NCBI RefSeq assembly: GCF_958979055.1
Contig: NC_084899.1
Coordinates: 24,495,501 to 24,559,500, forward strand
DNA from: Alnus glutinosa
Taxonomy: Eukaryota; Streptophyta; Magnoliopsida; Fagales; Betulaceae
Length of the DNA: 64,000 nucleotides
Direction: 5' to 3'
Under the pieces are notes generated by a model. It was not told where the DNA came from and searched no databases. It saw only the letters and a list, made by a program, of their open reading frames with translations. Every line of letters starts with the position of its first letter. Positions within the stretch are counted from its first letter, which is position 1. A program made the translations under genes and the position numbers. Positions 32,584 to 49,679 of the stretch are shown piece after piece.

Positions 32584-35532
32584 CTAATGCACCGAAGGAG
32601 CTTGCGTGAAAAGGTACTGCACAGAAAATATTTGTCAGTGACTTCTCAAAATAGTAAAATATTTTAATATAGTTCAAATTGGGAGAATATACCTCAAATG
32701 ATTTTCCTGATCTTTCAAATTCCAGCATGCTTAGAGCAACCTCACAACTTTGTGAGACAATAGGCTCAGGGTCCAACACAAATTCCTCAAGAAGTGTTAT
32801 ACTTTGCTCATCTACAAGTCAAGTGCACAAAAAACAAAACTTATCAAAATGATCCAGAAGCGGAAATGGTTGACATTAAATGCTATATCACACTGGTAAG
32901 GCATATTATTAAATAACTGGTTCAATAGGCAACCACTAAAGGTTTCCTGGCCCAGCAATACCTGCTGCCTCGGCAATGACGATCTATAGATTGAATCTAG
33001 AGTACCATCAGGGCCTGAATGAAATGGATGAGGTGGGCGCTTAGCAATTTGGCAAGGCTCAAGTGTAGATTTTGTTGCAAAAAATAAAATAAAATATATA
33101 TATATATACACACACTCTTAAATGAAGGATTATGATTTCCTCTGCCTATTCAAAACAAGTTTTCTTTATCAAATCTCATATGCGCTTACCAATTTCATCC
33201 ATTTTTAATCATTATTAAACATTACTTTAATAGTACTAGCATGCAATTAACTCTCACAAGACACTGCATCTACAATACAGGCACACAATGTTTCTTGATA
33301 TTTCTATTGTTATAACAAGCTACGAATTGAGGAGAATTTGTCACGCAGAACACATGTAGTACTAAACATAAGTCAGATAACAAGCCCACAGACTAAAATC
33401 AAGTGGTCATACCTGCAATGGAACCAAGAGCTTCAGCAGCTTCATGTCTAACCATGGGATGCTCATTGGCATCGCTAATTAGTTTGGAAAGAGCAGCTGA
33501 AGCAGCTTTGTTTTGCAGTTGGCCTAAAACATAGGCAACCTGAAAAATACAGTACATGCCGACATCACTAGCACTAGAATATGAAGAAAGACACATACGT
33601 GGGAACAAATTCATGTCAGAAAAGCTGAAAAACAAATCTATGTCAAACAAGGCATTGGAGATCTTTTTTACCTTTTACATTATAGAGAAAAAAATTAAGA
33701 TAGACACAACCTCGGTAGAGCATAAACCACTAAATCCTCATCAAATCTCATAGAAAATCGCAAAACCAAACTCTTTTTCTCCTTAATAAGATGTCCTATT
33801 GCAGTCGAATAATCTGCTGTTTTATTAGCTTCCCTGTATATATGGAATGTATTGATCTCCAAATTATTATCATAAAATAATGTTTTACAATCTTGGATAA
33901 TGTTTAGAATTTTCAAAGGGAACCTTTGTGTGCCTAAAATGCTCTCAATAACGATGTTTGCATCACCTTCAATAAGAAGCTTCTTATAGCACACTTTGGC
34001 TAGTTAAGATTAACCCATTTCTTAAAGCTATAGTCTCTAAAAGCAAAACCAAATTGAACAAACAGTGACATTACCAGAAACCAAATATAATGCCCAAAAC
34101 TATAATGTATAAACAAACTTAACAAATCAATTGTTTCACGTCACCAAAAATACCACAAAGATAGAGGATAGTTATCTACCTCATGTTTCAGTAGAGCACT
34201 TTTTGAATGCAAAGAATCAATTACTGCCGAAACAGCTTCATCTCCGCCATGATTTCGAAGTGCAAAGAGAGCTGCGTACCTCTCATACATGCATTTTTCT
34301 TCATCCAAAAGTACTTCCCTGAAGTTAAATTAGGATTAATTCATAAATCTAACCCGACACGCACAAGTGCAAATGGTTCTAGTCATCAGCCAATAACTAC
34401 ACAAACCTTAGTTGATCTACCGAATAACAAGAAGAAGCCGGTGCAGCAGGATCAACAGACATAAAGGGCGACCCTCCCTCACCATTTCCACTAGTACCCT
34501 TCATTTGGTCAATCCGATTGAGAGCCAATTCACACGTCTCTCGAACCTCCATAGCTGGATCTGATACCAAACTCTTCTTCAAAATAGGAACATTACTTTC
34601 CAACCCAATTGCACCCAGTGCTTCCGCCGCCTGCCCAATTATAATAGGATTACACATTTTACAAACAAGGACCAAACGGGGAAGCATAACAAGGAATAGT
34701 ATAAGATTTGGATTTACTTCGTGGCGAACAATGGGATGCAAAGAAAGATCATTCAGCACTGAAACCAAAGCTGGGATAGCTTCCACATCTTGCATTTGAC
34801 CCAACGCAAATGCAGCCTCATGTGCTAACAAATTAGACGAATCCCTTGTCGCTGTAAAAGGGCGAACACACATACTTTATTTTATTCTTTTGTTGTAATT
34901 AATGTACAAAACTACTTCATAGTATCAAAGAGTTTCTATGTCTCTATAAATACCAACTAAGTAATTGGTTAAGAAATTTCATGCTTCACAGAAAGATGTT
35001 ACAAAGAAACAAAAAGCGAAGTAAACCCATAACTAAAAGCGTAATCCAAGAACTAAAAATTCAAGTTCGGATTTTTCCGTTCAGCATATAACTAAAATAT
35101 TTATTACTTGATTAATTTGCAGCAGAGTTACCTGCGGATTCTAATCCCAGTTCGTGAGTGTTTAAAGGGGAACAAAAGAACCAATTTTTGTGTTCCTTCT
35201 GAGCAAAAATCAAATTGATTATACTTTGGAAATCAATAAAATCACTTCCAAAACCCTAGCAATCAAGAGGAGGACGCACAAGAACAAAAAACAAGCAAGC
35301 AACTTTGCAAAGCGAATAAAAAGAAGGACTTTGGGAAAGATTCGGACGAACCGACGATAAGAGCATTGCGAGGGGCGGGGCCTTTGAGGTTTCGGAGGGA
35401 GAAGAGGGCTCTGAAGCGCTCCGAGATCGGCTGGGCAGGGTCGCCCAACCGCTCGCATAAGAATTTCTCCATCTCGGGCGAGCATCCGAATGCTGTAAGA
35501 ACGTCGCCGTCGTCGTCGTTCGAAGAATCCAT
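32584..35532 (-). CDS. DOHH: Deoxyhypusine hydroxylase (HEAT-repeat di-iron enzyme), complete, 7 exons
   Basis: A cytosolic monooxygenase that completes hypusine formation on translation factor eIF5A by hydroxylating deoxyhypusine. Exons on the minus strand are 35532-35352, 34851-34718, 34630-34407, 34318-34180, 33539-33413, 32811-32693 and 32616-32584. All junctions are GT/AG and in phase, and the product is 318 aa. The HEAT-like repeats carry the four metal-ligand His-Glu pairs: [39 protein letters not shown] and [14 protein letters not shown]. This is the expected two-plus-two arrangement in the N- and C-terminal halves, joined by a low-complexity linker ([20 protein letters not shown]). 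It ends [12 protein letters not shown]. The start [10 protein letters not shown] is the first ATG of the open exon. Intron 4 contains a decayed RNase H fragment. As I recall, Arabidopsis At3g58180, next to LBD29, is the orthologue. Confidence 0.96.
33695..34070 (-). pseudogene. RNase H (RVT_3-type) fragment of a LINE in DOHH intron 4
   Basis: The minus strand reads [17 protein letters not shown], then [20 protein letters not shown] and [10 protein letters not shown]. This is the pattern of the plant LINE-associated RNase H domain: the EGD acidic motif, then the C-terminal H-x-x-R-x-x-N-x-x-A-D block. Just upstream, in another frame, is [11 protein letters not shown], matching the preceding helix, so at least one frameshift separates them. 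It lies wholly within the intron between DOHH exons 4 and 5, on the same strand. I found no poly(A) tail or target duplication; it is probably an old fragment. Confidence 0.65.
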
Positions 35533-35599
35533 GGAATTTGCTACGCAGAGCGTACTCGCTGGCGCAGCTTGTTTTTCTATGGAAAATAAGTGGGAATGG

Positions 35600-36168
35600 T
35601 AAAATTACTTATTTAGCCTTGAGCTTTGCACTTGTACCAAATTTACTTATTTATCCGTCAACTACTAATACAACTATTAAATGAGAATTTACGTTACAAC
35701 CAATCATCATTTAATACGCGACATGAATCGAAGACTATAATTTAAGAATAAAACTATAATTCATAATAAGCTAAGTCATCAATTATACTATGTACCAATT
35801 TTTTAAAAAATAAAAATAATCTTATTGTATTTTTCATTTTTAAAATTTAAGAATACAACTATAATTCAACAATTTGGTCGTATTGTAAATTGTACATTTA
35901 ATGATTATGAAGTAGGTAAATATCACCCTTCTTTTTTATTTGTTGCTGCTAAAATTTAAAATTCGTTCAATATGTAGCATGACTCTTAATCCAATAGGCA
36001 AAAGAATTCATGCCTATTATCCATGTCTAATTATTTGTCCTATAATTCAATTAATTCAAGAACTTTACATAAGCACAAACAAATATTTTCTAACGAGACC
36101 AATGGCCAATCATTAATGTTTTTACCCAAAACCCATAAATTAACATTAATCTATACAATATTGTTATC
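35600..36168. other. Spacer upstream of DOHH, nothing recognised
   Basis: AT-rich sequence; 'AACTATAATTCA' is repeated near 35750 and 35865. No TATA box clearly suited to DOHH and no coding signal. Confidence 0.5.
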
Positions 36169-36176
36169 CATAATAG

Positions 36177-36982
36177 TAGGCATGTACAAATGATACGGTT
36201 ATAATCACTCCGCAACCGCTAACCGCATAAGAGTGGAACCGTTAGCGGTTTTAGAGATAAGGATAATGGTTAATAACTGCTAACCACATACACTTCTATA
36301 TAAATAATATAAATATTTATATTATATATTTAATATAAAAAATAACTTCGATACACAAAGTGATGTATTTAATTTTATTAAAAAAAAATAAAAAATCATC
36401 AGCTCTAAAATTTTTATTCTCTTTGATAACAAGCAAAGATTATACTTGGGATCTTTAAGCCTTTAAATCTAAGATTCCGGTTCCTTATTCAATTTTCTTA
36501 AAGGTCTTACCGTTCATCTTTAAGGTAACAAATTAAAGGGGTTTTATGGAAATGTCATTGGCCAAATGGATATTTGAATTCATAAGCTTGTTATGCAACT
36601 TATACAGTTTTTTTTTTTTTTTTTCCTTTTCTTTTTTCTTTCAAGTTCGTTTATATATATGGATATATAATTATTTACACTTTTTATTAGTATATATTGT
36701 CTAATTTTACAGGGAATTGAGGATTATAGTACCTTTGCCAATGGATACGACATATTTGGATTACTTATTTGATAATCGCTTTTTTTTTTTTAAAAAAAAA
36801 ATTATTAAAATAAGCCCAAAACCGGCCCAAAAGTCCAATATAAAAAACGGTTATCAACAGCCGGTTATATGTTTTAATAACCACATAAGCGGAGCGGTTG
36901 TGGTTGTTAAAATTCAATAACCGCCTTAGACGGTTATAGTTAGCGGTTATTGACAATAACTGCAACCGCATGTACAACCCTA
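36177..36982. mobile_element. Non-autonomous hAT-type element with perfect 8-bp target duplication
   Basis: The left end TAGGCATGTACAAATGATAC and right end ATGCGGTTGTACATGCGG-like sequence (ending GTACAACCCTA at 36982) are imperfect inverted repeats. The subterminal regions are packed with AACCG/CGGTT words, as in other hAT MITEs. The 8-base CATAATAG is directly repeated at 36169-36176 and 36983-36990. No transposase is encoded in the roughly 806 bp. It sits in the shared upstream space of the divergent DOHH and BET1 genes. Confidence 0.82.
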
Positions 36983-37179
36983 CATAATAGAATATAATGG
37001 ATTGAATTAACTATTTCATAATTTGGTTTGTTTATCATTCATGGGAATCATTATTCCACTAGAAAAATGAGATAAATAGTTATTTGTTGAAAATATGGAA
37101 GTCTTAAAAACAATTCCTAAAAAGTAATTGATATTTTTATATTATTTTTATTTTTTTAAAACAAAGAAAATGTATAATG

Positions 37180-37265
37180 GGCGGCCAACTACCCTTAGGG
37201 GTGGATCCCCTCAAGGGTGCAACCACCCTTGGAGCTTCTGGTTGGGGTGGCCAATCCCACGGGGA
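37180..37265. repeat. GC-rich GGCCACCCC-type island
   Basis: Iterated and inverted GGGTGG/CCACCC words lie between poly(A) and poly(T) arms, like the cores near 1540-1665 and 11230-11410. Probably a remnant of a related non-autonomous element; no ends defined. Confidence 0.35.
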
Positions 37266-38027
37266 TCTTTGTTTTTTGTTTTTTTTTTTTTTTTAATTAC
37301 CTAGTAAAAAATAATGGATTTTTGGATAAATAAATTTTAGAGCAATAGTATTTTAGGAAATTGAGACAAAATATGATTCAATTTCAGTTAAAAAAACTTG
37401 GTCATTCATGTGTTGTTACCAAACGAAATAACAAGAATAATCATTTTATTACTGTTTATTATATTTCTAGAAATATCTGTTCTTATTCTTAAAAAAAAAT
37501 AAAAATTAATGTATCAAAAGTGTTGGCCCGGAGGTCATAGGCTTATTTTTACTAAATTATATATATATATATATATATATATTCTAGGCTTAAAAACTAA
37601 TTTTACTCCTATCAAAATTATGTTGGCCCTTAATTCATAAATTAAGTCTCCATATTAAAAATCATGGTTCTGTCCATAAATTTAATAGATGTGTGATAAA
37701 AATAATAATAATAATAATAATAATTCTTTATTTCTCGAAGCAATTTAAAGTACAAGATTAATCAATCAAGTAAAAATCTTACGGGCACAAAAAAAGGAAA
37801 AAAAAAAATATCAATCATAATATTTATTATTTTTAAAATATAATTAAAAAATAAGTGTCATAAATATAATATTTCCTACCCCGCCAAACCCAAATAGATC
37901 AGGATGACTCCCTCCCTAAAACCACTATATCTATGTATATTATATGAATCGCTCTGCCCCTTCTTTTTGGCTTTCTCCATTCACCTTCCTCTAACACAGT
38001 AAAACCCCGCGGGCTTCCCTCCAAAGG

Positions 38028-38224
38028 TAACGCGCCCGATTATCGTCTCCGATCCCCAATCTTTTTCTCAGATCTGAATTCCTTTCACTTCTCGAAACAA
38101 TTTTCTCAAATATCTTGTATTATATTTGTGATTTTTCTAACATTTTCGCTGTCCGAAAAGTTTCTCTTCGTCTGATTGTTTTCGTTTTGGTTGATTGATT
38201 GTATGGAAAACATTTGATTCACAG
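38028..38224 (+). other. Probable 5'-UTR intron of the BET1-type gene
   Basis: A good donor (CCAAAG|GTAACG at 38027) and acceptor (TTCACAG|AGTTTGG at 38225) flank T-rich sequence before the ATG at 38303. A TATA-like stretch lies near 37925. Leader introns are common in plant housekeeping genes; this one is inferred from splice signals only. Confidence 0.45.
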
Positions 38225-38302
38225 AGTTTGGAAGATCGAAAAGTTCGGATTAGGATTACAAGAAGCAGAGGCGGGCATATAGAATACGTGATCCCGTGAG
38301 CC

Positions 38303-43127
<4,825 letters not shown>

Positions 43128-44099
43128 TCAATCTGTGATGGGATTTGATGCAGCTTCGCTTACCTTTATGCTAGACTGGGAAGACTCGTTTTCACTACAT
43201 TACTGTAATCAATGTTACTCACTGCCTGTAGGGCATTTGCATGTATTGAATAGTTGTTGAACCCATGGCATGGTTGGCAGTTAATGTGCCTTTTGCATCT
43301 CTCTCTCTCTCTTCTCTCTTCGTTGCTGCTTCTGTTGCGTGTTCTGTTGAGTTTGGCTTGCCTCTAGTGAAAAATCACATTTGCAAAAATATTGTCTCCA
43401 GTGAAAAAATAATTAGAGTTCTCTTCAAATCTTGTAATTTACCCCGTTTATTTTTGCATTGGAAATTTCCAGTTATTTTTTCACCGGAGGCAAGCCATAC
43501 TCATTCTGATCGAATGGTTTTAATCTTTTGCCATTACCGAAACATGCTCAGCATGGTAGAAAATGAGTAGCTGAGTCCAAAACCTGGAACGTCTATAACT
43601 TTCAGGGAGAAGTATTAAAAACTCGGGTCCATAAGCAAAGAACAAAGAATGTGAGGAAAAAAACTTTTAGAGCTCCCTTTGTTTTGCCGCCAGCCTTATG
43701 CCATGAACATAGTGCGTTCGACATTTTAGCTGCTTTGCCAAAATTTTGCTACTCCGAAGGTCTCTCGGCGCTTGGAGCAATTGAAGGTTGCCATACATCT
43801 ACGGTGCAAGCCAATGACTTATACAAAATCTTCCTTGCAAGAAATTGGGAACCCTTCGAATTCTGATTTCGATTTTTTTGAAATCGGAATTTAATTCTAA
43901 TTTACTGCACAAATTTCAAGATTTGATTTTGTGAGATAAAGTTTGAAAAAATTAAGTAAAATATGATTTGTTTTTAAAAAAAATAGAAAAGAATTAATAT
44001 TATTTTTTATTGCCAAACGAATCAGGCTCACTACCCTGTTCAGCTGTGGCATTGACTTCTTCCTGATGGATATTTGTGACAGCACGACATAGTTGATAT

Positions 44100-44490
44100 T
44101 AGGGTGGACATTTGTAGGTTGGGTTTACTGTTTAGGTTGTATCGTGGCATGGTCATAAGACAATAAAGTCAATTTTAATTTGATTAATTTAATTAAATAA
44201 GTTAGGCCCTTCAACCTTAATCCACTAATTTTGTATTGGGTATTTGAGTTTGTGTCGAGTTTGTAAGTCGTGTAAAAAATTGTTAACTTTAAATGTCTTG
44301 TGTCGAATTCAAGTGATGTCGACATATGAATATAAAACTTTATAACTTAACTTTAATCCAATTTAATTAATTAAACGATTTAGACCAATCAATTTTAATT
44401 TACTATTTTTATATTAGATTCGGATCAAGTTTGTGAGTTCATATAAAAAGTTTTGTGAGTTCATATAAAAAGTTGTGGAGCGTAATTGAT
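44100..44490. repeat. Dispersed GGGTTGGCAATT-family repeat, tandem fragments
   Basis: 'TTAATTNANTTAATTAAAT/C', 'TTTGTGAGTTCATATAAAAAG' (itself duplicated in tandem near 44420-44475) and 'GTGTCGA' phrases recur twice in the order seen at 3130-3315. The copies are old and AT-drifted. Confidence 0.45.
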
Positions 44491-44709
44491 ATCTACTTTA
44501 CCGTCCAAGACGATCCAAAATGATGTAAAATATTGGAAGAAAAGACAAATTTGAGAATCATGGGAAATCTTGACCAGTCATTCTCATTGCTAAAGTTTAG
44601 GTCTTCGTGCTTCCGGTTGTTTCCTTCTACACGGGTCCACGGGCAGAATTTGTACGATTTAGTCCAAACAATTATGCCACTTTTCAGATTCACCATAAAA
44701 TTAATTCTC

Positions 44710-44714
44710 AAAAA
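44710..44714 (-). terminator. Pol III T-run terminator of tRNA-Gly
   Basis: Five T residues on the minus strand, 7 bases past the tRNA 3' end. Confidence 0.8.
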
Positions 44715-44721
44715 TTGATTT

Positions 44722-44792
44722 TGCACCAGCCGGGAATCGAACCCGGGTCTGTACCGTGGCAGGGTACTATTCTACCACTAGACCACTGGTGC
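44722..44792 (-). tRNA. tRNA-Gly (anticodon GCC)
   Basis: The minus strand gives a complete 71-base cloverleaf. The acceptor arms GCACCAG and CTGGTGC pair fully, the D arm contains the A box (TGGTCTAGTGGTAGAA), the anticodon loop in CCCTGCCACGG contains GCC, and the T arm contains the B box GGTTCGATTCC. The discriminator base is A. No intron and no encoded CCA, as expected for nuclear plant genes. A TTTTT terminator follows 7 bases after the gene (44714-44710). All stems are intact, so it looks functional. Confidence 0.97.
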
Positions 44793-47700
44793 TTGTTGTT
44801 GTGAAGCAGGATCAGGTTATTATAAATACAATTAAAATACCCCTACCATTGACTCATTCAGGATCTAACGAAGTCCTCTTGCCCGGTGTAATTGGGCAGG
44901 GGAATATCAGGTGGCCTAGTGTGCTTGGGCAGGAAGCCATTTCTCGTTTCTCATACGATCGAGATTGCAATTTAATTTCCGACCCCTTCTTTTTTTGGCA
45001 CGGAATTAATTGCAGCAAATGAATCCCAAGAATGAAAAGAAAGAAATATATGAATAATGAAACAAATCCAATAATAATAATAATAATAAAAAGAACATAG
45101 AGATAAACGATAAGACAAAGAAAAGGAAAGAAACAAAAAAAAAAGTTTGATTAATTAATTCATAAATCACGTTATTGAATTTTCCAAAGAAATTGTGTAC
45201 GTACGTACGTACATTGATATATATCTTTCCATGAATATTTTTCTTGAATAAAACAAAAATCATCAACAAATACCTAAACGATAATGATCAGTCCATGACG
45301 AGGTCAAAGCTCTTACGGCCTGCAGAGCGTTTCGTTTCCTTCGGTCAATTAGCTAATAATTAGATTCCTCCATTATATGATGCTAATTAATTAAATACAA
45401 AATGTCATAGTGTAGTTTGTAACCATTGAATTGCAAATCAAGTTGTCATATTAATTTGTATTATCCTAGATACTACATACGTACGTTTAATTTTGCAAAA
45501 TCAGATCTTAATTTGGACGGTCAGATCGGGTGACGGAGCACTTGTAAAACAAGAAGAAAACTATCGGAGTGGTGCCAGCTGGCCAACGGCCGACAGGGGA
45601 GCCTCTGTAAATATTGTTGAGAAAATAAAATAGAGAGAGAGAGAGAGATTGAGTTTTAGGGTAGAAGAAACTCTTATCTTATTTGGAATGATTCTCCTTC
45701 TTTATATCAGACTTCTTGTCTAATTGATGTTGGGGGGCATGTGATTGTGGAATAGTGATATGTCATATGTGGGAAAAGGTTCCTAGACTTTTTGTTTTTA
45801 TCCTTTCCAGTGAAATTGAGTAGGCCAGCCTTTATGTAATAGAAATGTTACATGAACCTGTTTTTTTAACACTCCAAAGTATTCTCTAACAATACAATTG
45901 TAGAGAGAGAGAGTAAGCAAATGCCAAATGGGATTAAAAAATGTTGTAGTGGAATGCTAACGTGACAACTGTCACGTTAAAAAGTAAGCACTTGAGATAC
46001 TATACATATAAATCATAATTAGCAGCTTTAATCAAGGTTGGAACCAGGGGTTGGAGGGGGGGTAGGTTTGAATTTTTTTTCTTATTTGTTCTTGGGATTT
46101 CATGTACTTATTTTGAGTTGCCTATTAGTGTAATTGAAAATGGTGAGAAATTTAATAGGAATGTAGTAAACAAGAAAACGGTACGTACGTTGGCAAACAC
46201 ATATATATATATATAGCTGAATCATCTTTAAATTTTGTTGCTTATAAATGTGATTATTTCTTTCAATTCAATTATGATAGAAACATACCATCAAAGCCAA
46301 CTTCATAATTGACACAACAAGCTAGAGAATTACACCTCCATGGGATTAACCTATCTATAGTCGAAAGCATATTCTGAATGGTCAACCAAGCCATGAAAGA
46401 GGGCCTCGAAAAGATTTAGCAAACTGGTATTTCCATCCTGTTCATGTTGCTCTATGTAATGCTCCTCTGACAGCTTCCAAGAAATATTGTTCAATTAATA
46501 ATATCTATAGGAAACCTGATTTAGATCAAGCTTCTAATTAATTTCTATGTAGCAGAATCTCATCAAAATTAGGATAAACTACAATGTCCACACATTTACT
46601 TTGTATATTTACTAAAGTCATAAGACCTATAGCTATCAGCAGGTCGATCAATTTCCACTTGCCATTGCTAATTAGTAACAGAAACTACAGTAGCTTTTGG
46701 AATATAACAAAAGAAAAGTTATTGTAATGCATGCTTAGAGAAGGTGTCACGAGGATTGTTTTAAATGGTCGACCCGTTTGGTTAATACCATGAGTTTGGC
46801 TATTCGAGTCAACACTTAACCAATACACAGTTCTTGTGGGTGGAATCGTGTATCTAGGAAATGACCATGTTTTAAAGGGGTTCCATATCATTAAAAAAAA
46901 AAAACTTAACCAAGGCACTTGTAAAAGAAAAGTCATGTCAATATAACCTAAGAGTTTAAGGCTACCTTTGTTTATGTTTTTATTTTTTATATTTTGTTTT
47001 CAAAACAAATACTTTATAACAAACATCTCAACACATAAAATACTAGTTAAAACACAAAAATAATTCATTTTTATTTTTATGTTACGTCAAAATATTTTTT
47101 CAAAACAAAAAAAAAAAAAACACATTAACAAACATTTATTATTAAATATTGGACAAATTAAAAGACATACACCAATATAAGGAAAATGATCAAAACACTC
47201 ACAATGTGTCTTGTTGTTGTACTATTGTTGTACCTCAAGAATGCAAGTATCATTTCCCATCTTACATTGTCACTTGACCTAAGACTTAACACTAAAAGCT
47301 TTCCCTTTTAAAATCTACGTGAGCACCCAATATTTAATTTTTCTCATATAAATTGCAGGGATATATAGATCACTTGGACACAAGTACTCTCACGAATCTT
47401 AAAAGAACTTTTAACAGTCTTTCAAATTCTTTGAACTCGTTTGGTACAAAATAGTTAAGAAACAACTCTAATAGTTTCGATTGCATTCAATCCCTTGGTG
47501 CAAAAGTCATGTCCATTGGTTAAAAGAGAATTAAGTACAACATCCTTAAGAGAAAGAAAGCATGCCTTTCAATTGGACATCTATCAAGATCGACATGCAC
47601 AGAATTCAAAGTACATGGCCGATGCTGTATCCCATGAGACATGCCTCTTGACAACTTGAGAGTGTCATTTTACCCCGGTTCTGACAGCAGTCATTTCAAC

Positions 47701-48953
47701 CCACAGTACCCACTGTTGGTTTCATCACTTTTAGTTATCTTTCAGTAACCATAGCACGCTTCATGAAGTCAATATATCACGTAAAAAAAGAAAAGAAATT
47801 ATATTTAAAGATTCACATACCAACTAATTAGTAGAAAAAAGCTTTTGAATCGCCTTCAAGGGGAGGAGTTTGCAACTCTACATGTACGCAGGCACATCAT
47901 TTATAGTCAATCACCAAAATTTTAGGGAAAAAAAATGAATTCAAGTAAATGATCATTCTTGGTTAGTGCAAGACACCTGAGAAATTCCATGGATAATATA
48001 TATATACACACACAATAAAACCAGAGACTGGCAATAAAATCCCATGGAAGACTCTAAGGAAATGCGCCCCAATAACTGATCTCAGCTCTGGACACCACAC
48101 TAGCTAATAGTTTTAATTTAAGGCATGTCAAAAGAAGGAAATTTTTTTGTTAGTGTATTTAATTAGTAATGTCACCTGATATGATAGTAAGGATAAAACA
48201 ATATTAATTCAAGGTAAAAATATAATGCTACTGTTTAAACAAATCCTTTTTTTTAACACAAAAAGTAGTTTAAATTTTGACATATATATATATATATATC
48301 ATTTTGTTTTGCATGATACTTAATTCCTAGATATCAGACGATCGACAGACATGAGCAATGAAATAGGCTTCCTTTGGTTGGTTAAGCTTCATGTTGATTT
48401 CTTTTGGCTAGGCAACTAGGGTTTCCAGAAGATCATTCAATATGACAATATGAAATGAGAATAGCTGACAAGTAATTGAAGCAAGCTCTACAATTTCTTG
48501 CTCAAAATGATAATTAACAGCACTCTAGCTAGTAATTGCAATATTTTCAGGGATCATGAGAGATTTCAATTCCACAAGTCGTGAAACTATATTTAGACAA
48601 GCAGTTTTATTTAGTTTGACATAAGAAAAACATGTAATGGGGAAAAGGGAAAAAAAGGAGGTAGAGAACACTTATAACAAGAACATCTCATAGAACCCTA
48701 AACTAATTTTGGGCTTGACATTACAGGGAGGAAAAATATTACCTTCCTTGGAAATCTTCGACTAGAATTACTTGTATATATCATTTTCTTGAAAACCCAA
48801 TTGGAAACAATATTGTTTTGCTACTCCTCGCATGCCTTCTTCCCAATAGATTGACAAGAAGGAAATACTGATCAAATATGTACAAGTACACAACATTTAT
48901 TACTCCATAAACGCCCTTTATATATATATATATATATATATCTCATGCATAAA
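44793..48953. other. Intergenic spacer, no gene seen
   Basis: AT-rich DNA with short (TA)n tracts (near 46200, 48280 and 48917), a (GTAC)n stretch near 45195 and scattered low-complexity frames. The last few hundred bases probably include the 3' UTR of the zinc-finger gene. I see no coding or RNA gene. Confidence 0.55.
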
Positions 48954-49502
48954 CTATGGATAATGACCAAGTCGAAGCTCCAAGTCCAATTCATCTTCTT
49001 CACTTCCATCTTCTGTCTTTTCTCTATCATCATCTACATGCCTTGGATTGATTTGCATGCTTACACTTCTTTGCCAATCCTCTTCAAACAGATTCATACG
49101 CAGTGGGTTTTGTACAGACAACTCATGATCGCTATGTTGTGTGCGTGGGGGTCTCTGAAGATTCCATGCCTGTGATGAAGGAAAAGATATTTGATAATTT
49201 ACATTTACCTCATGAGAAGCTGTGGAATAATGTGTTGGTGGGTAGCTTTGAATTGGTAGATATGGTTTAAGACTGCCATAGTTTTCATTGACTGATCTGC
49301 TTGAGACAGCAGAAGGAATACCTGAAGTACTAGGCCTTGGCTTGCCTCTATCCTTCCTATGGATATTCATGTGCCCTCCCAAGGCTTGTGCTGTAGTGAA
49401 TCCTCTCTTGCAAAACACACACTCGTAGGATCTGCCTGTGCCTGTGTCATCATGTTGCTCTGATCGATCGCTTTCTTCTTCACTGGAGCTCTTTGAGTCC
49501 AT
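48954..49502 (-). CDS. Single C2H2 zinc-finger transcription factor with C-terminal EAR motif (TAC1/URO/SUPERMAN-like)
   Basis: A probable nuclear transcriptional repressor of the plant C1-1i subfamily, whose members act in organ growth, hormone responses and floral or telomerase control. Single exon, 182 aa. An acidic/Ser N-terminus is followed by one finger, [20 protein letters not shown], with ligands C28, C31, H44 and H48 and the plant-specific QALGGH helix. The middle is Ser/Pro/Asn-rich and the end is [14 protein letters not shown], an LxLxL EAR repression motif that recruits TOPLESS-type corepressors. I chose the ATG at 49502. An in-frame ATG at 49634 lies upstream of a TATAAG at 49591-49597 and would add a T-rich, unconserved leader. 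The finger is closest to the TAC1/UPRIGHT ROSETTE group, but I cannot assign an orthologue. Confidence 0.88.
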   Translation of the reverse strand: MDSKSSSEEESDRSEQHDDTGTGRSYECVFCKRGFTTAQALGGHMNIHRKDRGKPRPSTSGIPSAVSSRSVNENYGSLKPYLPIQSYPPTHYSTASHEVNVNYQISFPSSQAWNLQRPPRTQHSDHELSVQNPLRMNLFEEDWQRSVSMQINPRHVDDDREKTEDGSEEDELDLELRLGHYP

Positions 49503-49590
49503 GGTAAAACCTTTCAAATATTCTGAGATTTTTCTTCTTTTTTTTTTTTGGCTTGAGAATATGGGAAAGAAGGACTGAAGAAGATGGAGT

Positions 49591-49597
49591 CTTATAG
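49591..49597 (-). promoter_or_regulatory. TATA box of the C2H2 gene
   Basis: CTCTATAAGAC on the minus strand lies about 90 bases before the ATG at 49502. It predicts a leader of about 60 bases containing the AAGAAAAAAGAAG-like stretch, and it excludes the more upstream ATG from the transcript. Confidence 0.5.
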
Positions 49598-49679
49598 AGA
49601 AGAAGGGGAGTGAAAGGTGTGAGACAAGAGACAAATAAAGGACATAGGCATTACCTATGAGATTTGAGTGAAGGTGTGG

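Larger units (their letters stand above)
43128..44721. other. Spacer downstream of BET1, no gene seen
   Basis: It begins with the BET1 3' UTR. A 71-aa plus-strand frame at 43651-43866 has normal composition but resembles nothing I know and lacks context. A partial relative of the GGTCCGTTTGG MITE (43860-44020) and a tandem pair of GGGTTGGCAATT-family fragments (44100-44490) follow. Confidence 0.5.

Noticed and set aside
43651-43866. 71-codon plus-strand frame downstream of BET1
   Set aside because: Composition is unremarkable, but there is no recognised motif, no splice context and no neighbouring support.
49503-49634. N-terminal extension of the C2H2 protein from an upstream in-frame ATG
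   Set aside because: It spans the TATA element and translates a pyrimidine-rich leader ([15 protein letters not shown]) not expected in this family.
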